Part shown: piece after piece, positions 1-7,918 of the stretch
Layout of the letters: every line of letters begins with the position of its first letter
How positions within the stretch are numbered: the stretch's first letter is position 1
Assembly (NCBI RefSeq): GCF_000612545.2
Contig: NZ_CP097800.1
Location: 4,724,501-4,788,500, forward strand
Source: Streptomyces sp. PCS3-D2
GTDB lineage: Bacteria; Actinomycetota; Actinomycetes; Streptomycetales; Streptomycetaceae
DNA: 64,000 nucleotides
Direction: 5' to 3'
Notes under the pieces: model-generated
Database searches by the model: none
Seen by the model: only the letters and a program-made list of their open reading frames with translations
What the model was told of the DNA's origin: nothing
Position numbers and translations under genes: made by a program

Positions 1-47
1 GGGCCCTGTGTGTGAAGCGAACCAGGGACAGAAGAGGAAACACGGCC

Positions 48-1484
48 ATGGCAACGGCGCCCAGCGTCTCGTATTCGATGACGGTCCGGCTGGAAGTGCC
101 CGCGAGCGGAACCGCGGTCTCCCAGCTCACCACCGCCGTGGAGTCCTCCGGCGGTTCGGTCACCGGCCTCGACGTGACCGCCTCGGGCCACGAGAAGCTG
201 CGGATCGACGTCACCATCGCCGCCACCTCCACCGCGCATGCCGACGAGATCGTGGAGAAGTTGCGCGGCATCGAGGGCGTCAGCCTGGGCAAGGTCTCCG
301 ACCGTACGTTCCTGATGCACCTCGGCGGCAAGATCGAGATGTCGTCGAAGCACCCCATCCGTAACCGTGACGACCTCTCGATGGTCTACACCCCGGGTGT
401 CGCCCGCGTGTGCACCGCCATCGCCGAGAACCCCGAGGACGCGCGCCGCCTCACCATCAAGCGCAACTCCGTCGCAGTCGTGACGGACGGCTCCGCGGTG
501 CTGGGCCTGGGCAACATCGGCCCGATGGCCGCGCTGCCCGTCATGGAGGGCAAGGCCGCCCTCTTCAAGCGCTTCGCCGGCATCGACGCCTGGCCGATCT
601 GCCTCGACACCCAGGACACCGACAAGATCGTCGAGATCGTCCGCGCCATCGCCCCGGGCTTCGCCGGCATCAATCTGGAGGACATCTCCGCGCCGCGCTG
701 CTTCGAGATCGAGGCCCGGCTGCGCGAGGCCCTCGACATCCCCGTCTTCCACGACGACCAGCACGGCACCGCGATCGTCGTGCTCGCGGCCCTCACCAAC
801 GCGCTGCGCGTGGTGGGCAAGGCAGTTGAGGACGTCAAGGTCGTGATGTCGGGCGCTGGGGCGGCCGGCACCGCCATCCTCAAGCTGCTCCTCGCGGCGG
901 GCGTGAAGAACGCCGTCAGCGCCGACATCCACGGCGTCGTGCACGCGGGCCGTCCCGACCTCGTCGACGCCGCGGTGGACTCCCCGCTGCGCTGGATCGC
1001 GGACAACACCAACCCCGAGGGCTACACCGGCACCCTGAAGGAGGCCGTGGTCGGCGCCGACGTGTTCATCGGCGTCTCGGCTCCGAACGTGCTGTCCGGC
1101 GAGGACGTCGCCGCGATGGCGGAAGGCGCCATCGTGTTCGCGCTCGCGAACCCGGACCCCGAGGTGGACCCGGCCGTGGCCCGCCAGACGGCCGCCGTGG
1201 TCGCCACCGGCCGCTCCGACTTCCCGAACCAGATCAACAACGTCCTGGTCTTCCCGGGTGTCTTCCGCGGCCTGTTGGACGCCCAGTCCCGCACCGTGAA
1301 CACCAGCATGATGCTCGCCGCCGCGACCGCGCTGGCCGACGTCGTCGGCGAGGACGAGCTGAACGCCAACTACATCATCCCGTCGGTGTTCAACGACAAG
1401 GTCGCCGGAGCGGTCGCCGGCGCCGTCCGCAAGGCCGCCTCGGCCGCGCAGAACGGGTCTGTGACGGGCCTCACGGCTCCCTGA
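48..1484 (+). CDS. NAD(P)-dependent malic enzyme with N-terminal ACT domain
   Basis: Oxidative decarboxylation of malate to pyruvate in the cytosol, linking the TCA cycle to pyruvate and reducing power. The 478-residue product starts with an ACT-like regulatory domain (about residues 1-85). The malic enzyme core follows: MVYTPGVARVC holds the catalytic Tyr, and KRNSVAVVTDGSAVLGLGNI, INLEDISAPRCFEIE and HDDQHGTAIV follow in family order. A Rossmann NAD-binding segment contains GAGAAGTAILK. I chose the ATG at 48 because GAAGAGGAAA lies just upstream; an in-frame ATG at 12 would add 12 non-conserved residues. The ACT domain suggests allosteric control by a small ligand (inference). Cofactor preference cannot be read reliably. 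Confidence 0.93.
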   Translation: MATAPSVSYSMTVRLEVPASGTAVSQLTTAVESSGGSVTGLDVTASGHEKLRIDVTIAATSTAHADEIVEKLRGIEGVSLGKVSDRTFLMHLGGKIEMSSKHPIRNRDDLSMVYTPGVARVCTAIAENPEDARRLTIKRNSVAVVTDGSAVLGLGNIGPMAALPVMEGKAALFKRFAGIDAWPICLDTQDTDKIVEIVRAIAPGFAGINLEDISAPRCFEIEARLREALDIPVFHDDQHGTAIVVLAALTNALRVVGKAVEDVKVVMSGAGAAGTAILKLLLAAGVKNAVSADIHGVVHAGRPDLVDAAVDSPLRWIADNTNPEGYTGTLKEAVVGADVFIGVSAPNVLSGEDVAAMAEGAIVFALANPDPEVDPAVARQTAAVVATGRSDFPNQINNVLVFPGVFRGLLDAQSRTVNTSMMLAAATALADVVGEDELNANYIIPSVFNDKVAGAVAGAVRKAASAAQNGSVTGLTAP

Positions 1485-1784
1485 TCCCCGGCGCGTCGCG
1501 AGATGCGGGCCCGCTGGGCCGCCTCTAGGGTTGCGGGGATGCCAACGTGCTCCGCTGTTCGCATCCCTCGGGTGCGGACGGAGTGTCACCGGGGCGTGAC
1601 TGTGGCGCTTTTCGTGTGACCCCGGCGGGTGCCGGATTCGCTTTCCCGCCGCTGGTGGGGGCAGGATGCGTAACCGGGCGAGAGGGTCTGACGTTCAGAC
1701 CCGGGTCCGGGGACTGTCCTAGGGCCCTGGCAGCATCGGCTTCGATCTCACGCCTCTAAGGCAAGTTGAACACGGGAGTACAAC
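1485..1784 (+). promoter_or_regulatory. hup upstream region with a short dyad
   Basis: This 300-base gap holds no gene I can support. It must carry the promoter of the HU gene. A perfect hyphenated dyad, GTCTGA-CGT-TCAGAC, lies at 1686-1700, about 85 bases upstream of the HU start. It could be an operator or a small hairpin. No clear -10/-35 pair stands out. Confidence 0.3.
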
Positions 1785-2066
1785 ATGAACCGCAGTGAGC
1801 TGGTGGCCGCTCTGTCCGAGCGCGCCGAGGTGACCCGCAAGGACGCCGACGCCGTTCTGGCCGCGCTCGCCGAGACCGTCGGCGAGATCGTCGCCAAGGG
1901 CGACGAGAAGGTCACCATCCCCGGCTTCCTGACCTTCGAGCGCACCCACCGTGCCGCTCGCACCGCGCGCAACCCGCAGACCGGCGACCCCATCCAGATC
2001 CCGGCCGGCTACAGCGTGAAGGTCTCCGCGGGCTCCAAGCTCAAGGAAGCCGCCAAGGGCAAGTAG
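1785..2066 (+). CDS. hupA: DNA-binding protein HU
   Basis: Small nucleoid-associated protein that bends and compacts DNA. The 93-residue length and MNRSELVAALSERAEV start are typical of the short, vegetative HU of Streptomyces, not the longer HupS with a Lys-rich tail. The conserved GFLTFERTHRAARTARNPQT beta-arm region (about residues 45-65) is intact, and the protein ends in AAKGK. A GGGAG ribosome-binding site sits about 8 bases before the ATG. The gene is monocistronic and is followed by a strong hairpin. Position next to malic enzyme and murA matches the hupA (SCO2950) neighbourhood as I remember it. Confidence 0.96.
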   Translation: MNRSELVAALSERAEVTRKDADAVLAALAETVGEIVAKGDEKVTIPGFLTFERTHRAARTARNPQTGDPIQIPAGYSVKVSAGSKLKEAAKGK

Positions 2067-2143
2067 TCCTGCCCCGGCGCCGGGGGCCGCAGAGGCCTTC
2101 TGGACGCCGAGCACCGCAGGGACGCGGCAGTACGTGGAACGGC

Positions 2144-2180
2144 GAAGGGCGGCCACCCCCGGGCGGGGTGGCCGCCCTTC
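2144..2180 (+). terminator. hup terminator hairpin
   Basis: Perfect 16-bp stem (2144-2159 with 2165-2180, arm GAAGGGCGGCCACCCC) and a 5-base loop, 78 bases after the HU stop. No U-tract follows, as is usual for Streptomyces terminators. Confidence 0.75.
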
Positions 2181-2320
2181 CGCCTGTCCGTCCATCCGGG
2201 CGCTACCGGGGCGAGGCCTGTCAGCGCCCCGCAGCGCCCCGCAGGGCCCCCTAGGGCCCCTCGGGGCTGATCCGGGGCTGATCCGGCACCGGGGGCCGCC
2301 GACGGGCCGCGGACGGGCAT

Positions 2321-2362
2321 GCGAAAGCCCCCCGGCCCTTGTGGGGGCCGGGGGGCTTTCGC
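2321..2362 (-). terminator. Terminator hairpin after murA (possibly bidirectional)
   Basis: Perfect 18-bp stem (2321-2338 with 2345-2362, arm GCGAAAGCCCCCCGGCCC) and a 6-base loop, about 40 bases beyond the murA stop on the minus strand. It also lies downstream of the hup hairpin and may act on both strands. Short GC-rich direct repeats (GCGCCCCGCA, GGGCCCC, GGGGCTGATCC) lie just before it at 2224-2290. Confidence 0.75.
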
Positions 2363-2401
2363 CGTCCGTACGCGGAGTGCGGCGCGCGGGACCGGCGGGG
2401 G

Positions 2402-3745
2402 TTACACGAGGTCGCCGCCCGGAAGCTCGACCTTCGCGCCGAGCTCGACGAGCTTCTCCATGAAGTTCTCGTAACCGCGGTTGATCAGGTCGATGCCGTG
2501 GACCCGGGAGGTGCCCTCGGCGGCCAGCGCCGCGATCAGGTACGAGAAACCGCCGCGCAGGTCGGGGATGACCAGATCGGCGCCCTGCAGCTTGGTCGGG
2601 CCGGAGACGACCGCCGAGTGCAGGAAGTTGCGCTGGCCGAAGCGGCAGGCCGAGCCGCCCAGGCACTCGCGGTACAGCTGGATGTGAGCACCCATCTGGT
2701 TGAGCGCCGAGGTGAAGCCGAGCCGGGACTCGTAGACCGTCTCGTGGACGATCGAGAGGCCGGAGGCCTGCGTCAGGGCCACGACCAGCGGCTGCTGCCA
2801 GTCGGTCTGGAAGCCGGGGTGCACGTCCGTTTCGAGCGCGATGGCGTTGAGCGGGCCGCCGGGGTGCCAGAAGCGGATGCCGTCGTCGTCGATCTCGAAG
2901 GCGCCGCCGACCTTCCGGTACGTGTTCAGGAAGGTCATCATCGAACGCTGCTGGGCGCCGCGCACGTAGATGTTGCCGCCGGTGGCGAGGGCCGCGGAGG
3001 CCCAGGAGGCGGCCTCCAGGCGGTCCGGGAGCGCCTTGTGGTTGTAGCCGCCGAGCCGCTCCACACCGGTGATCCGGATGGTGCGGTCGGTGTCCATGGA
3101 GATGATGGCGCCCATCTTCTGCAGCACGCAGATGAGGTCCTCGATCTCCGGCTCCACGGCGGCGTTGCTGAGCTCGGTGACGCCCTCGGCCAGGACGGCC
3201 GTCAGCAGTACCTGCTCGGTCGAGCCGACGGAGGGGTAGGGCAGGCGGATCTTGCAGCCGCGCAGCCGCTGCGGGGCCTCCAGGTACTGGCCGCCCTCGC
3301 GCTTCTCGATCGTCGCGCCGAACTGGCGCAGCACGTCGAAGTGGAAGTCGATCGGCCGACCGCCGATGTCGCAGCCGCCGAGGCCGGGGATGAAGGCGTG
3401 GCCGAGGCGGTGCAGCAGGGGCCCGCAGAAGAGGATCGGGATGCGTGAAGAGCCCGCGTGGGCGTCGATGTCGGCGACGTTGGCGCTCTCGACGTGGGTG
3501 GGGTCGAGCACCAGCTCGCCCGGTTCCTCGCCGGGGCGGACCGTCACCCCGTGCAGCTGGAGCAGACCTCGCACGACACGCACGTCACGGATGTCGGGAA
3601 CGTTGCGCAGCCGGCTGGGTTCGCTGCCGAGCAGAGCGGCGACCATGGCCTTGGGCACGAGGTTCTTCGCACCGCGGACACGGATCTCGCCCTCGAGCGG
3701 GGTACCGCCGTGGACAAGCAGTACATCGTCACTGATGCCGGTCAT
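2402..3745 (-). CDS. murA: UDP-N-acetylglucosamine 1-carboxyvinyltransferase
   Basis: First committed step of peptidoglycan synthesis: transfer of enolpyruvate from PEP to UDP-GlcNAc in the cytosol. The 447-residue product has the two inverse alpha/beta domains of the EPSP synthase family. It retains the active-site Lys-Asn pair in RGAKNLVPKAM, the loop Cys (Cys125 in GGCDIGGRPID) and the PDLRGGFSYLIAALAAEG motif. Because Cys is present where mycobacteria carry Asp, this enzyme is not expected to be intrinsically fosfomycin-resistant. I chose the ATG at 3745 (MTGISDDVLLVHGG) because conservation begins there. An upstream in-frame ATG at 3805 would add 20 atypical residues. Confidence 0.95.
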   Translation of the reverse strand: MTGISDDVLLVHGGTPLEGEIRVRGAKNLVPKAMVAALLGSEPSRLRNVPDIRDVRVVRGLLQLHGVTVRPGEEPGELVLDPTHVESANVADIDAHAGSSRIPILFCGPLLHRLGHAFIPGLGGCDIGGRPIDFHFDVLRQFGATIEKREGGQYLEAPQRLRGCKIRLPYPSVGSTEQVLLTAVLAEGVTELSNAAVEPEIEDLICVLQKMGAIISMDTDRTIRITGVERLGGYNHKALPDRLEAASWASAALATGGNIYVRGAQQRSMMTFLNTYRKVGGAFEIDDDGIRFWHPGGPLNAIALETDVHPGFQTDWQQPLVVALTQASGLSIVHETVYESRLGFTSALNQMGAHIQLYRECLGGSACRFGQRNFLHSAVVSGPTKLQGADLVIPDLRGGFSYLIAALAAEGTSRVHGIDLINRGYENFMEKLVELGAKVELPGGDLV

Positions 3746-4008
3746 GAATCTCGCGTTCCGGAGAGGGTGGGCAGGGGGATCAGGGAAAAGGGTAAGGGCC
3801 ATCACCCCCTTGTTCGTAAGGGTGACGTGGCCGTAGGACTGTCATGAATTCGGTACAACACCCTCCGTATCCACCACATGGCGGAGTGTCGCGTTCCGGC
3901 TGCTCCGTCCGTGCGCGCTCCCCGCCGCCGCCGTGCGCCCTGAACTGCGGGCGGTCCGATCCGCCCGCCCGCTCCCCGCGAAGGGGTGATGTGGGGGATC
4001 ATGGCGGC

Positions 4009-4569
4009 ATGACCGAGGTGTCCTCCCTCACAGGGCGGCTGCTCGTGGCCACCCCCACCCTCGCGGACCCGAACTTCGACCGCGCGGTGGTCCTGCTGCT
4101 CGACCACGACGAGCAGGGCTCGCTCGGCGTTGTCCTCAACCGGCCGACCCCGGTGGGCGTCGGCGACGTACTGCAGCCCTGGGCGCCCCTGGCCGGTGCC
4201 CCCGGCGTGGTCTTCCAGGGCGGGCCGGTGGCGCTGGACTCGGCTCTCGGGCTCGCCGTCATCCCGGGCGAGGAGGGGCCGCTCGGCTGGCGCCGGGTGC
4301 ACGGGGCGATCGGGCTGGTCGACCTGGAGGCGCCGCCGGAGCTGCTGGCCCCGGCCCTCGGGGGCCTGCGCATCTTCGCCGGCTACTCCGGCTGGGGGCC
4401 GGGCCAGCTGGAGCGGGAGCTCGGCGAGGGCGCCTGGTACGTGGTGGAGTCGGAGCCCGGGGACGTGTCCTCACCCGACCCGGAGCGGCTGTGGCGGTCG
4501 GTGCTGCGCCGCCAGCGCAGCGAACTCGCGATGGTCGCCACCTATCCGGACGACCCGTCGCTCAACTGA
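4009..4569 (+). CDS. YqgE/AlgH family protein (DUF179)
   Basis: The 186-residue product matches the YqgE/AlgH family: TGRLLVATPTLADPNFDRAV at the N terminus, then LNRPTPVGVGDVL, VFQGGPV and the conserved IFAGYSGWGPGQLE segment near residue 125. The family is widespread but its biochemical role is unknown. The ATG at 4009 (MTEVSSLTG) is used because similarity begins there; the frame is open further upstream to 3844 but encodes unrelated Pro/Arg-rich sequence. It lies divergently from murA and 29 bases before the DUF3039 gene, so the two may be co-transcribed. No signal peptide is seen. Confidence 0.9.
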   Translation: MTEVSSLTGRLLVATPTLADPNFDRAVVLLLDHDEQGSLGVVLNRPTPVGVGDVLQPWAPLAGAPGVVFQGGPVALDSALGLAVIPGEEGPLGWRRVHGAIGLVDLEAPPELLAPALGGLRIFAGYSGWGPGQLERELGEGAWYVVESEPGDVSSPDPERLWRSVLRRQRSELAMVATYPDDPSLN

Positions 4570-4598
4570 CGGGCGCGGGGTTAAGTACCCTGGGTTCC

Positions 4599-4883
4599 AT
4601 GAGCACTCTTGAGCCCGAGCGCGGGACTGGCACGGGGACCCTCGTAGAGCCGACGCCGCAGGTGTCGCACGGTGACGGCGACCACGAGCGCTTCGCCCAC
4701 TACGTCCAGAAGGACAAGATCATGGCGAGCGCGCTCGACGGGACCCCCGTCGTCGCGCTCTGCGGCAAGGTCTGGGTACCGGGCCGGGACCCGAAGAAGT
4801 ACCCGGTCTGCCCCATGTGCAAGGAGATCTACGAGTCCATGGGTCCCGGCGGGGACAAGGACAAGGGCGGCAAGGACAAGTAG
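4599..4883 (+). CDS. DUF3039 domain protein
   Basis: Small 94-residue actinobacterial protein of unknown function. The core HERFAHYVQKDKIMASALDG is followed by a probable zinc-binding pair of cysteine clusters (ALCGKVW and YPVCPMCKEIY), as in DUF3039. The C terminus is a charged Gly/Asp/Lys tail. The ATG at 4599 fits; longer in-frame starts lie inside the preceding gene. Spacing from the yqgE stop is 29 bases. A hairpin with a T-run follows the stop. A nucleic-acid or protein-binding role is only a guess from the zinc ribbon. Confidence 0.85.
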   Translation: MSTLEPERGTGTGTLVEPTPQVSHGDGDHERFAHYVQKDKIMASALDGTPVVALCGKVWVPGRDPKKYPVCPMCKEIYESMGPGGDKDKGGKDK

Positions 4884-4916
4884 GTCCGACCCGTTCCTCC
4901 TCCCGTTCGCGGGACC

Positions 4917-4954
4917 GGGCCCTCGGCGCACCACGGTGCGGCCGGGGGCCTTTT
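4917..4954 (+). terminator. Terminator after DUF3039 gene
   Basis: Imperfect GC-rich hairpin (arms around 4918-4932 and 4935-4950) followed directly by TTTTCC, giving a classic intrinsic terminator shape. Confidence 0.65.
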
Positions 4955-5007
4955 CCGTGCTTTCGGGGCGCGTTAGGGTCGGCGCGACGAGCACCCGGCG
5001 GAACGTG

Positions 5008-5026
5008 TGTTGCGCAGGGCGCAACA
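5008..5026 (+). promoter_or_regulatory. Perfect dyad in the leader of the hexosaminidase gene
   Basis: TGTTGCGC-AGG-GCGCAACA, with perfect 8-bp arms, lies 22 bases before the GH20 start codon. A TAGGGT -10-like element sits at about 4974. The dyad could be a repressor site or a leader hairpin. It does not match the DasR box consensus. Confidence 0.35.
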
Positions 5027-5048
5027 GGCTGTCGCGAAGGGCTGACGC

Positions 5049-6707
5049 ATGGACCGGATCCGCACGGGCCTGATCCCCGCACCCCGGGTGCTGCTCCCCG
5101 ACGGGGACGGGCACCGCTTCGTCTTCGGACCCGAGCCCGTCCTCGACGCCGGGCCCGGCACCGGATCCGTCGCCCGCTGGATCCGGCGGGAGCTCGGAGC
5201 CGCCACCGGCTGGGCGCTGCCCGCCGCCGCCCCCGGGGCGGGGGATGCCGCGGAGCTGCGGCTGCGGATCGACTCGGACGCGGCGGGCGACCGCGGTCCG
5301 GAGGCGTACCGGATCGACATCTCGGAGGGCGGGGCGGAGCTGACCGGGGCCACGGCCGCCGGGCTGTTCTGGGGTGCCCAGACCCTGCGGCAGCTGCTCG
5401 GGCCCGACGCGTACCGCAAGGCCCCACTGCCCGGCCGGACGTGGAGCCTGCCGCACGCCCGCGTCGCGGACGGCCCGCGGTTCGGCTGGCGCGGGATGAT
5501 GCTCGACGTCGCCCGGCACTTCATGCCCAAGGACGGCGTGCTGCGCTACATCGACCTGCTCGCCGCCCACAAGCTCAACGTGCTCCACCTGCACCTGACC
5601 GACGACCAGGGCTGGCGGATCGAGATCGGGCGCCACCCCCGACTGACCGGGATCGGCGGCTGGCGGGCCCGCAGCCGCCGCGGCCACCGGGCCTCGCCGT
5701 TGTGGGACGAGACCCCGCACGGCGGCTTCTACACCCAGGACGACATCCGCGAGATCGTCGCGTACGCCGCCGAGCGGCACGTCCGGGTGGTTCCGGAGAT
5801 CGACCTGCCGGGGCACTCGCAGGCGGCGATCGCCGCGTACCCGGAACTGGGCAACACCGACGTGGTCGACACCGCGGCGCTCGGGGTCTGGGACGACTGG
5901 GGCGTCTGCGAGAACGTCCTCGCGCCGACCGAGGCCGTGCTGCGGTTCTACGAGGGGGTCTTCGAGGAGGTGCTGGAGCTGTTCCCGGCGGAGGTCTCGC
6001 CCTTCGTCCACGTGGGCGGCGACGAGTGCCCCAAGGCGCAGTGGAAGGCGTCCCCGGCCGCGCAGGAGCGGATCCGCGAGCTGGGCGTCGAGGGTGAGGA
6101 CGGGCTGCAGGCCTGGTTCATCCGGCACTTCGACACCTGGCTCGCCGAACGCGGGCGCCGCCTGATCGGATGGGACGAGATCCTGGAGGGCGGACTCGCG
6201 CCGGGCGCGGCCGTCTCCTCGTGGCGCGGCTACGCGGGCGGGATCGCCGCCGCCGAGGCCGGGCACGACGTGGTGATGTGCCCCGAGCAGCAGGTGTACC
6301 TGGATCACCGTCAGGCGGCGGGCGGGGACGAGCCGATGCCCATCGGATACGTCCGCTCGCTGGAGGACGTGTACCGCTTCGAGCCGGTGCCGCCGAAGCT
6401 GTCGCCGGAGGCCGCCGCCCGGGTGTTGGGCGCCCAGGCCAACCTGTGGACCGAGGTGACGGAGGACCAGGGTCGGGTCGACTACCAGGTGTTCCCGCGG
6501 CTGGCGGCCTTCGCGGAGGTGGTGTGGTCATGGCAGCCGGCGCCCGAGGAGCGCGACTTCGCGGACTTCGAGGCGCGCATGGACGCGCACTACGGGCGGT
6601 TGGACGCCCAAGGTGTCGGCTACCGGCCGCCGGGCGGCCCGTTGCCGTGGCAGCGGCGGCCCGGCGTGCTCGGGCGCCCCGTCGAGGGCCCGCCCCCGAA
6701 CGTGTGA
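5049..6707 (+). CDS. Beta-N-acetylhexosaminidase (GH20)
   Basis: Removes terminal GlcNAc/GalNAc from oligosaccharides such as chitobiose or peptidoglycan fragments. The 552-residue product has an N-terminal GH20b domain (about residues 1-150). The catalytic barrel begins near FGWRGMMLDVARHFMPKD and contains HLHLTDDQGWRIEI and the HVGGDEC motif with the catalytic Asp325-Glu326 pair. The substrate-binding WDEILEGG follows, and LWTEVT sits near the C terminus. No signal peptide is visible, so a cytosolic enzyme is likely. It may feed GlcNAc to the same catabolic route as the PTS genes at 48-52 kb (inference). AAGG precedes the ATG by 8 bases. Confidence 0.92.
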   Translation: MDRIRTGLIPAPRVLLPDGDGHRFVFGPEPVLDAGPGTGSVARWIRRELGAATGWALPAAAPGAGDAAELRLRIDSDAAGDRGPEAYRIDISEGGAELTGATAAGLFWGAQTLRQLLGPDAYRKAPLPGRTWSLPHARVADGPRFGWRGMMLDVARHFMPKDGVLRYIDLLAAHKLNVLHLHLTDDQGWRIEIGRHPRLTGIGGWRARSRRGHRASPLWDETPHGGFYTQDDIREIVAYAAERHVRVVPEIDLPGHSQAAIAAYPELGNTDVVDTAALGVWDDWGVCENVLAPTEAVLRFYEGVFEEVLELFPAEVSPFVHVGGDECPKAQWKASPAAQERIRELGVEGEDGLQAWFIRHFDTWLAERGRRLIGWDEILEGGLAPGAAVSSWRGYAGGIAAAEAGHDVVMCPEQQVYLDHRQAAGGDEPMPIGYVRSLEDVYRFEPVPPKLSPEAAARVLGAQANLWTEVTEDQGRVDYQVFPRLAAFAEVVWSWQPAPEERDFADFEARMDAHYGRLDAQGVGYRPPGGPLPWQRRPGVLGRPVEGPPPNV

Positions 6708-7000
6708 CACGGGGGCGGAGCGGCCTCCCTGAACGGCAGGGGGACGGGTCGGGAACTCTGCCTCGATTTCCCGCTATACGGGTAAAACCGGGCAATAGGG
6801 GAGGGTAGCTGTCGAAGGCGGTGCGACCGGGCCCTCCACCCCGTACGGGACACCGACCGTGACCGCGGGGCACGGGGAGGACCCTCGCGCCGGGCGGCCC
6901 GGAAGATGTGCCAGAGTTGCCACGTCCCGGCGGTGAGCACGTACCGTACGGCGGACAGGCGTGAGCGCCAGGACCGGGACATCGGGAAGGGGCAGCTGGG

Positions 7001-7918
7001 TTGACCACGCACGCACCGCACGCACCGCACGCACCTGATTCACCCCAGGGGGCTCAGGGCCGGCAGGCGGCGCAGTCCGTGACGCTGCCGGCCTCGCTCG
7101 ACGAGGCCGTCGCGGCGCTCACCGCCATGCCCGCCGCCGTTCCCGTCGCGGGCGGCACCGACCTCATGGCCGCGGTCAACGCCGGGCTCCTGCGGCCCGC
7201 CGCGCTCGTCGGCCTGGGCCGGATCAACGAGATCCGCGGCTGGCAGTACCAGGACGGCCACGCGCTGCTCGGCGCGGGCCTCACCCACGCCCGGATGGGA
7301 CGTCCGGACTTCGCCGCCCTGATCCCCGCGCTCGCGGCCGCCGCGCGCGCGGCCGGGCCCCCGCAGATCCGCAACGCCGGCACCCTCGGCGGGAACATCG
7401 CCACCGCGGCGCCCACTGGTGACGCGCTGCCCGTGCTGGCCGCGCTGGAGGCCGTACTGGTCATCGCCGGCCCGGACGGGCAGCGCGAGATCCCGGTCTC
7501 CCACCTGCTGGCCGGGCGCGAGATGCTGTGCCCCGGCGAGCTCATCGGCTTCGTCCGGGTGCCGCTGCTGCACGCCCCGCAGGTGTTCCTCAAGGCCACC
7601 GGGCGCACGGGCCCGGGGCGTGCGGTGGCGTCCGTCGGCCTGGTGCTGGACCCGGCCCGGCGCGGCGTTCGCTGTGCGATCGGCGCCGTGGCGCCCATGC
7701 CGCTGCGGCCGCTGGAGGCCGAGCAGTGGGTGGCCTCGCTGATCGACTGGGACGGCGGGCGGAACCTGGCCCCCGAGGCCCTGGAGGCCTTCGGCGAGTA
7801 CGTCGCGGCCGCCTGCGTCCCCGACCAGGGGGAGCCGGTGGCTCCCGGCGTACTGCACCTGCGGCGGACGGTGGCGGTACTGGCACGCAGGGCCCTCGGA
7901 AGGGCGCTGACCTCATGA
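7001..7918 (+). CDS. Xanthine dehydrogenase family FAD-binding (medium) subunit
   Basis: FAD-binding subunit of a molybdenum hydroxylase of the xanthine dehydrogenase/CO dehydrogenase family. The 305 residues contain the two FAD signatures: VAGGTDLMAAVNAGLL near residue 50 and RNAGTLGGNIATAAPTGDAL near 125-145. A CO_deh_flav_C-like tail follows. Start is TTG at 7001, with GGAAGGGG nicely spaced upstream; no in-frame ATG precedes the conserved region. It overlaps the next gene by ATGA, so the three subunits form one operon. The N terminus has a short His-Ala-Pro repeat. The 293-base upstream gap (6708-7000) holds no recognisable gene. Confidence 0.9.
   Translation: MTTHAPHAPHAPDSPQGAQGRQAAQSVTLPASLDEAVAALTAMPAAVPVAGGTDLMAAVNAGLLRPAALVGLGRINEIRGWQYQDGHALLGAGLTHARMGRPDFAALIPALAAAARAAGPPQIRNAGTLGGNIATAAPTGDALPVLAALEAVLVIAGPDGQREIPVSHLLAGREMLCPGELIGFVRVPLLHAPQVFLKATGRTGPGRAVASVGLVLDPARRGVRCAIGAVAPMPLRPLEAEQWVASLIDWDGGRNLAPEALEAFGEYVAAACVPDQGEPVAPGVLHLRRTVAVLARRALGRALTS

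Noticed and set aside
2402-3745. MurA as an intrinsic fosfomycin-resistance determinant
   Set aside because: The active-site Cys125 is present; resistance-type MurA has Asp at this position.
5008-5026. DasR box before the hexosaminidase gene
   Set aside because: The dyad TGTTGCGC-AGG-GCGCAACA does not resemble the TGGTCTAGACCA consensus.
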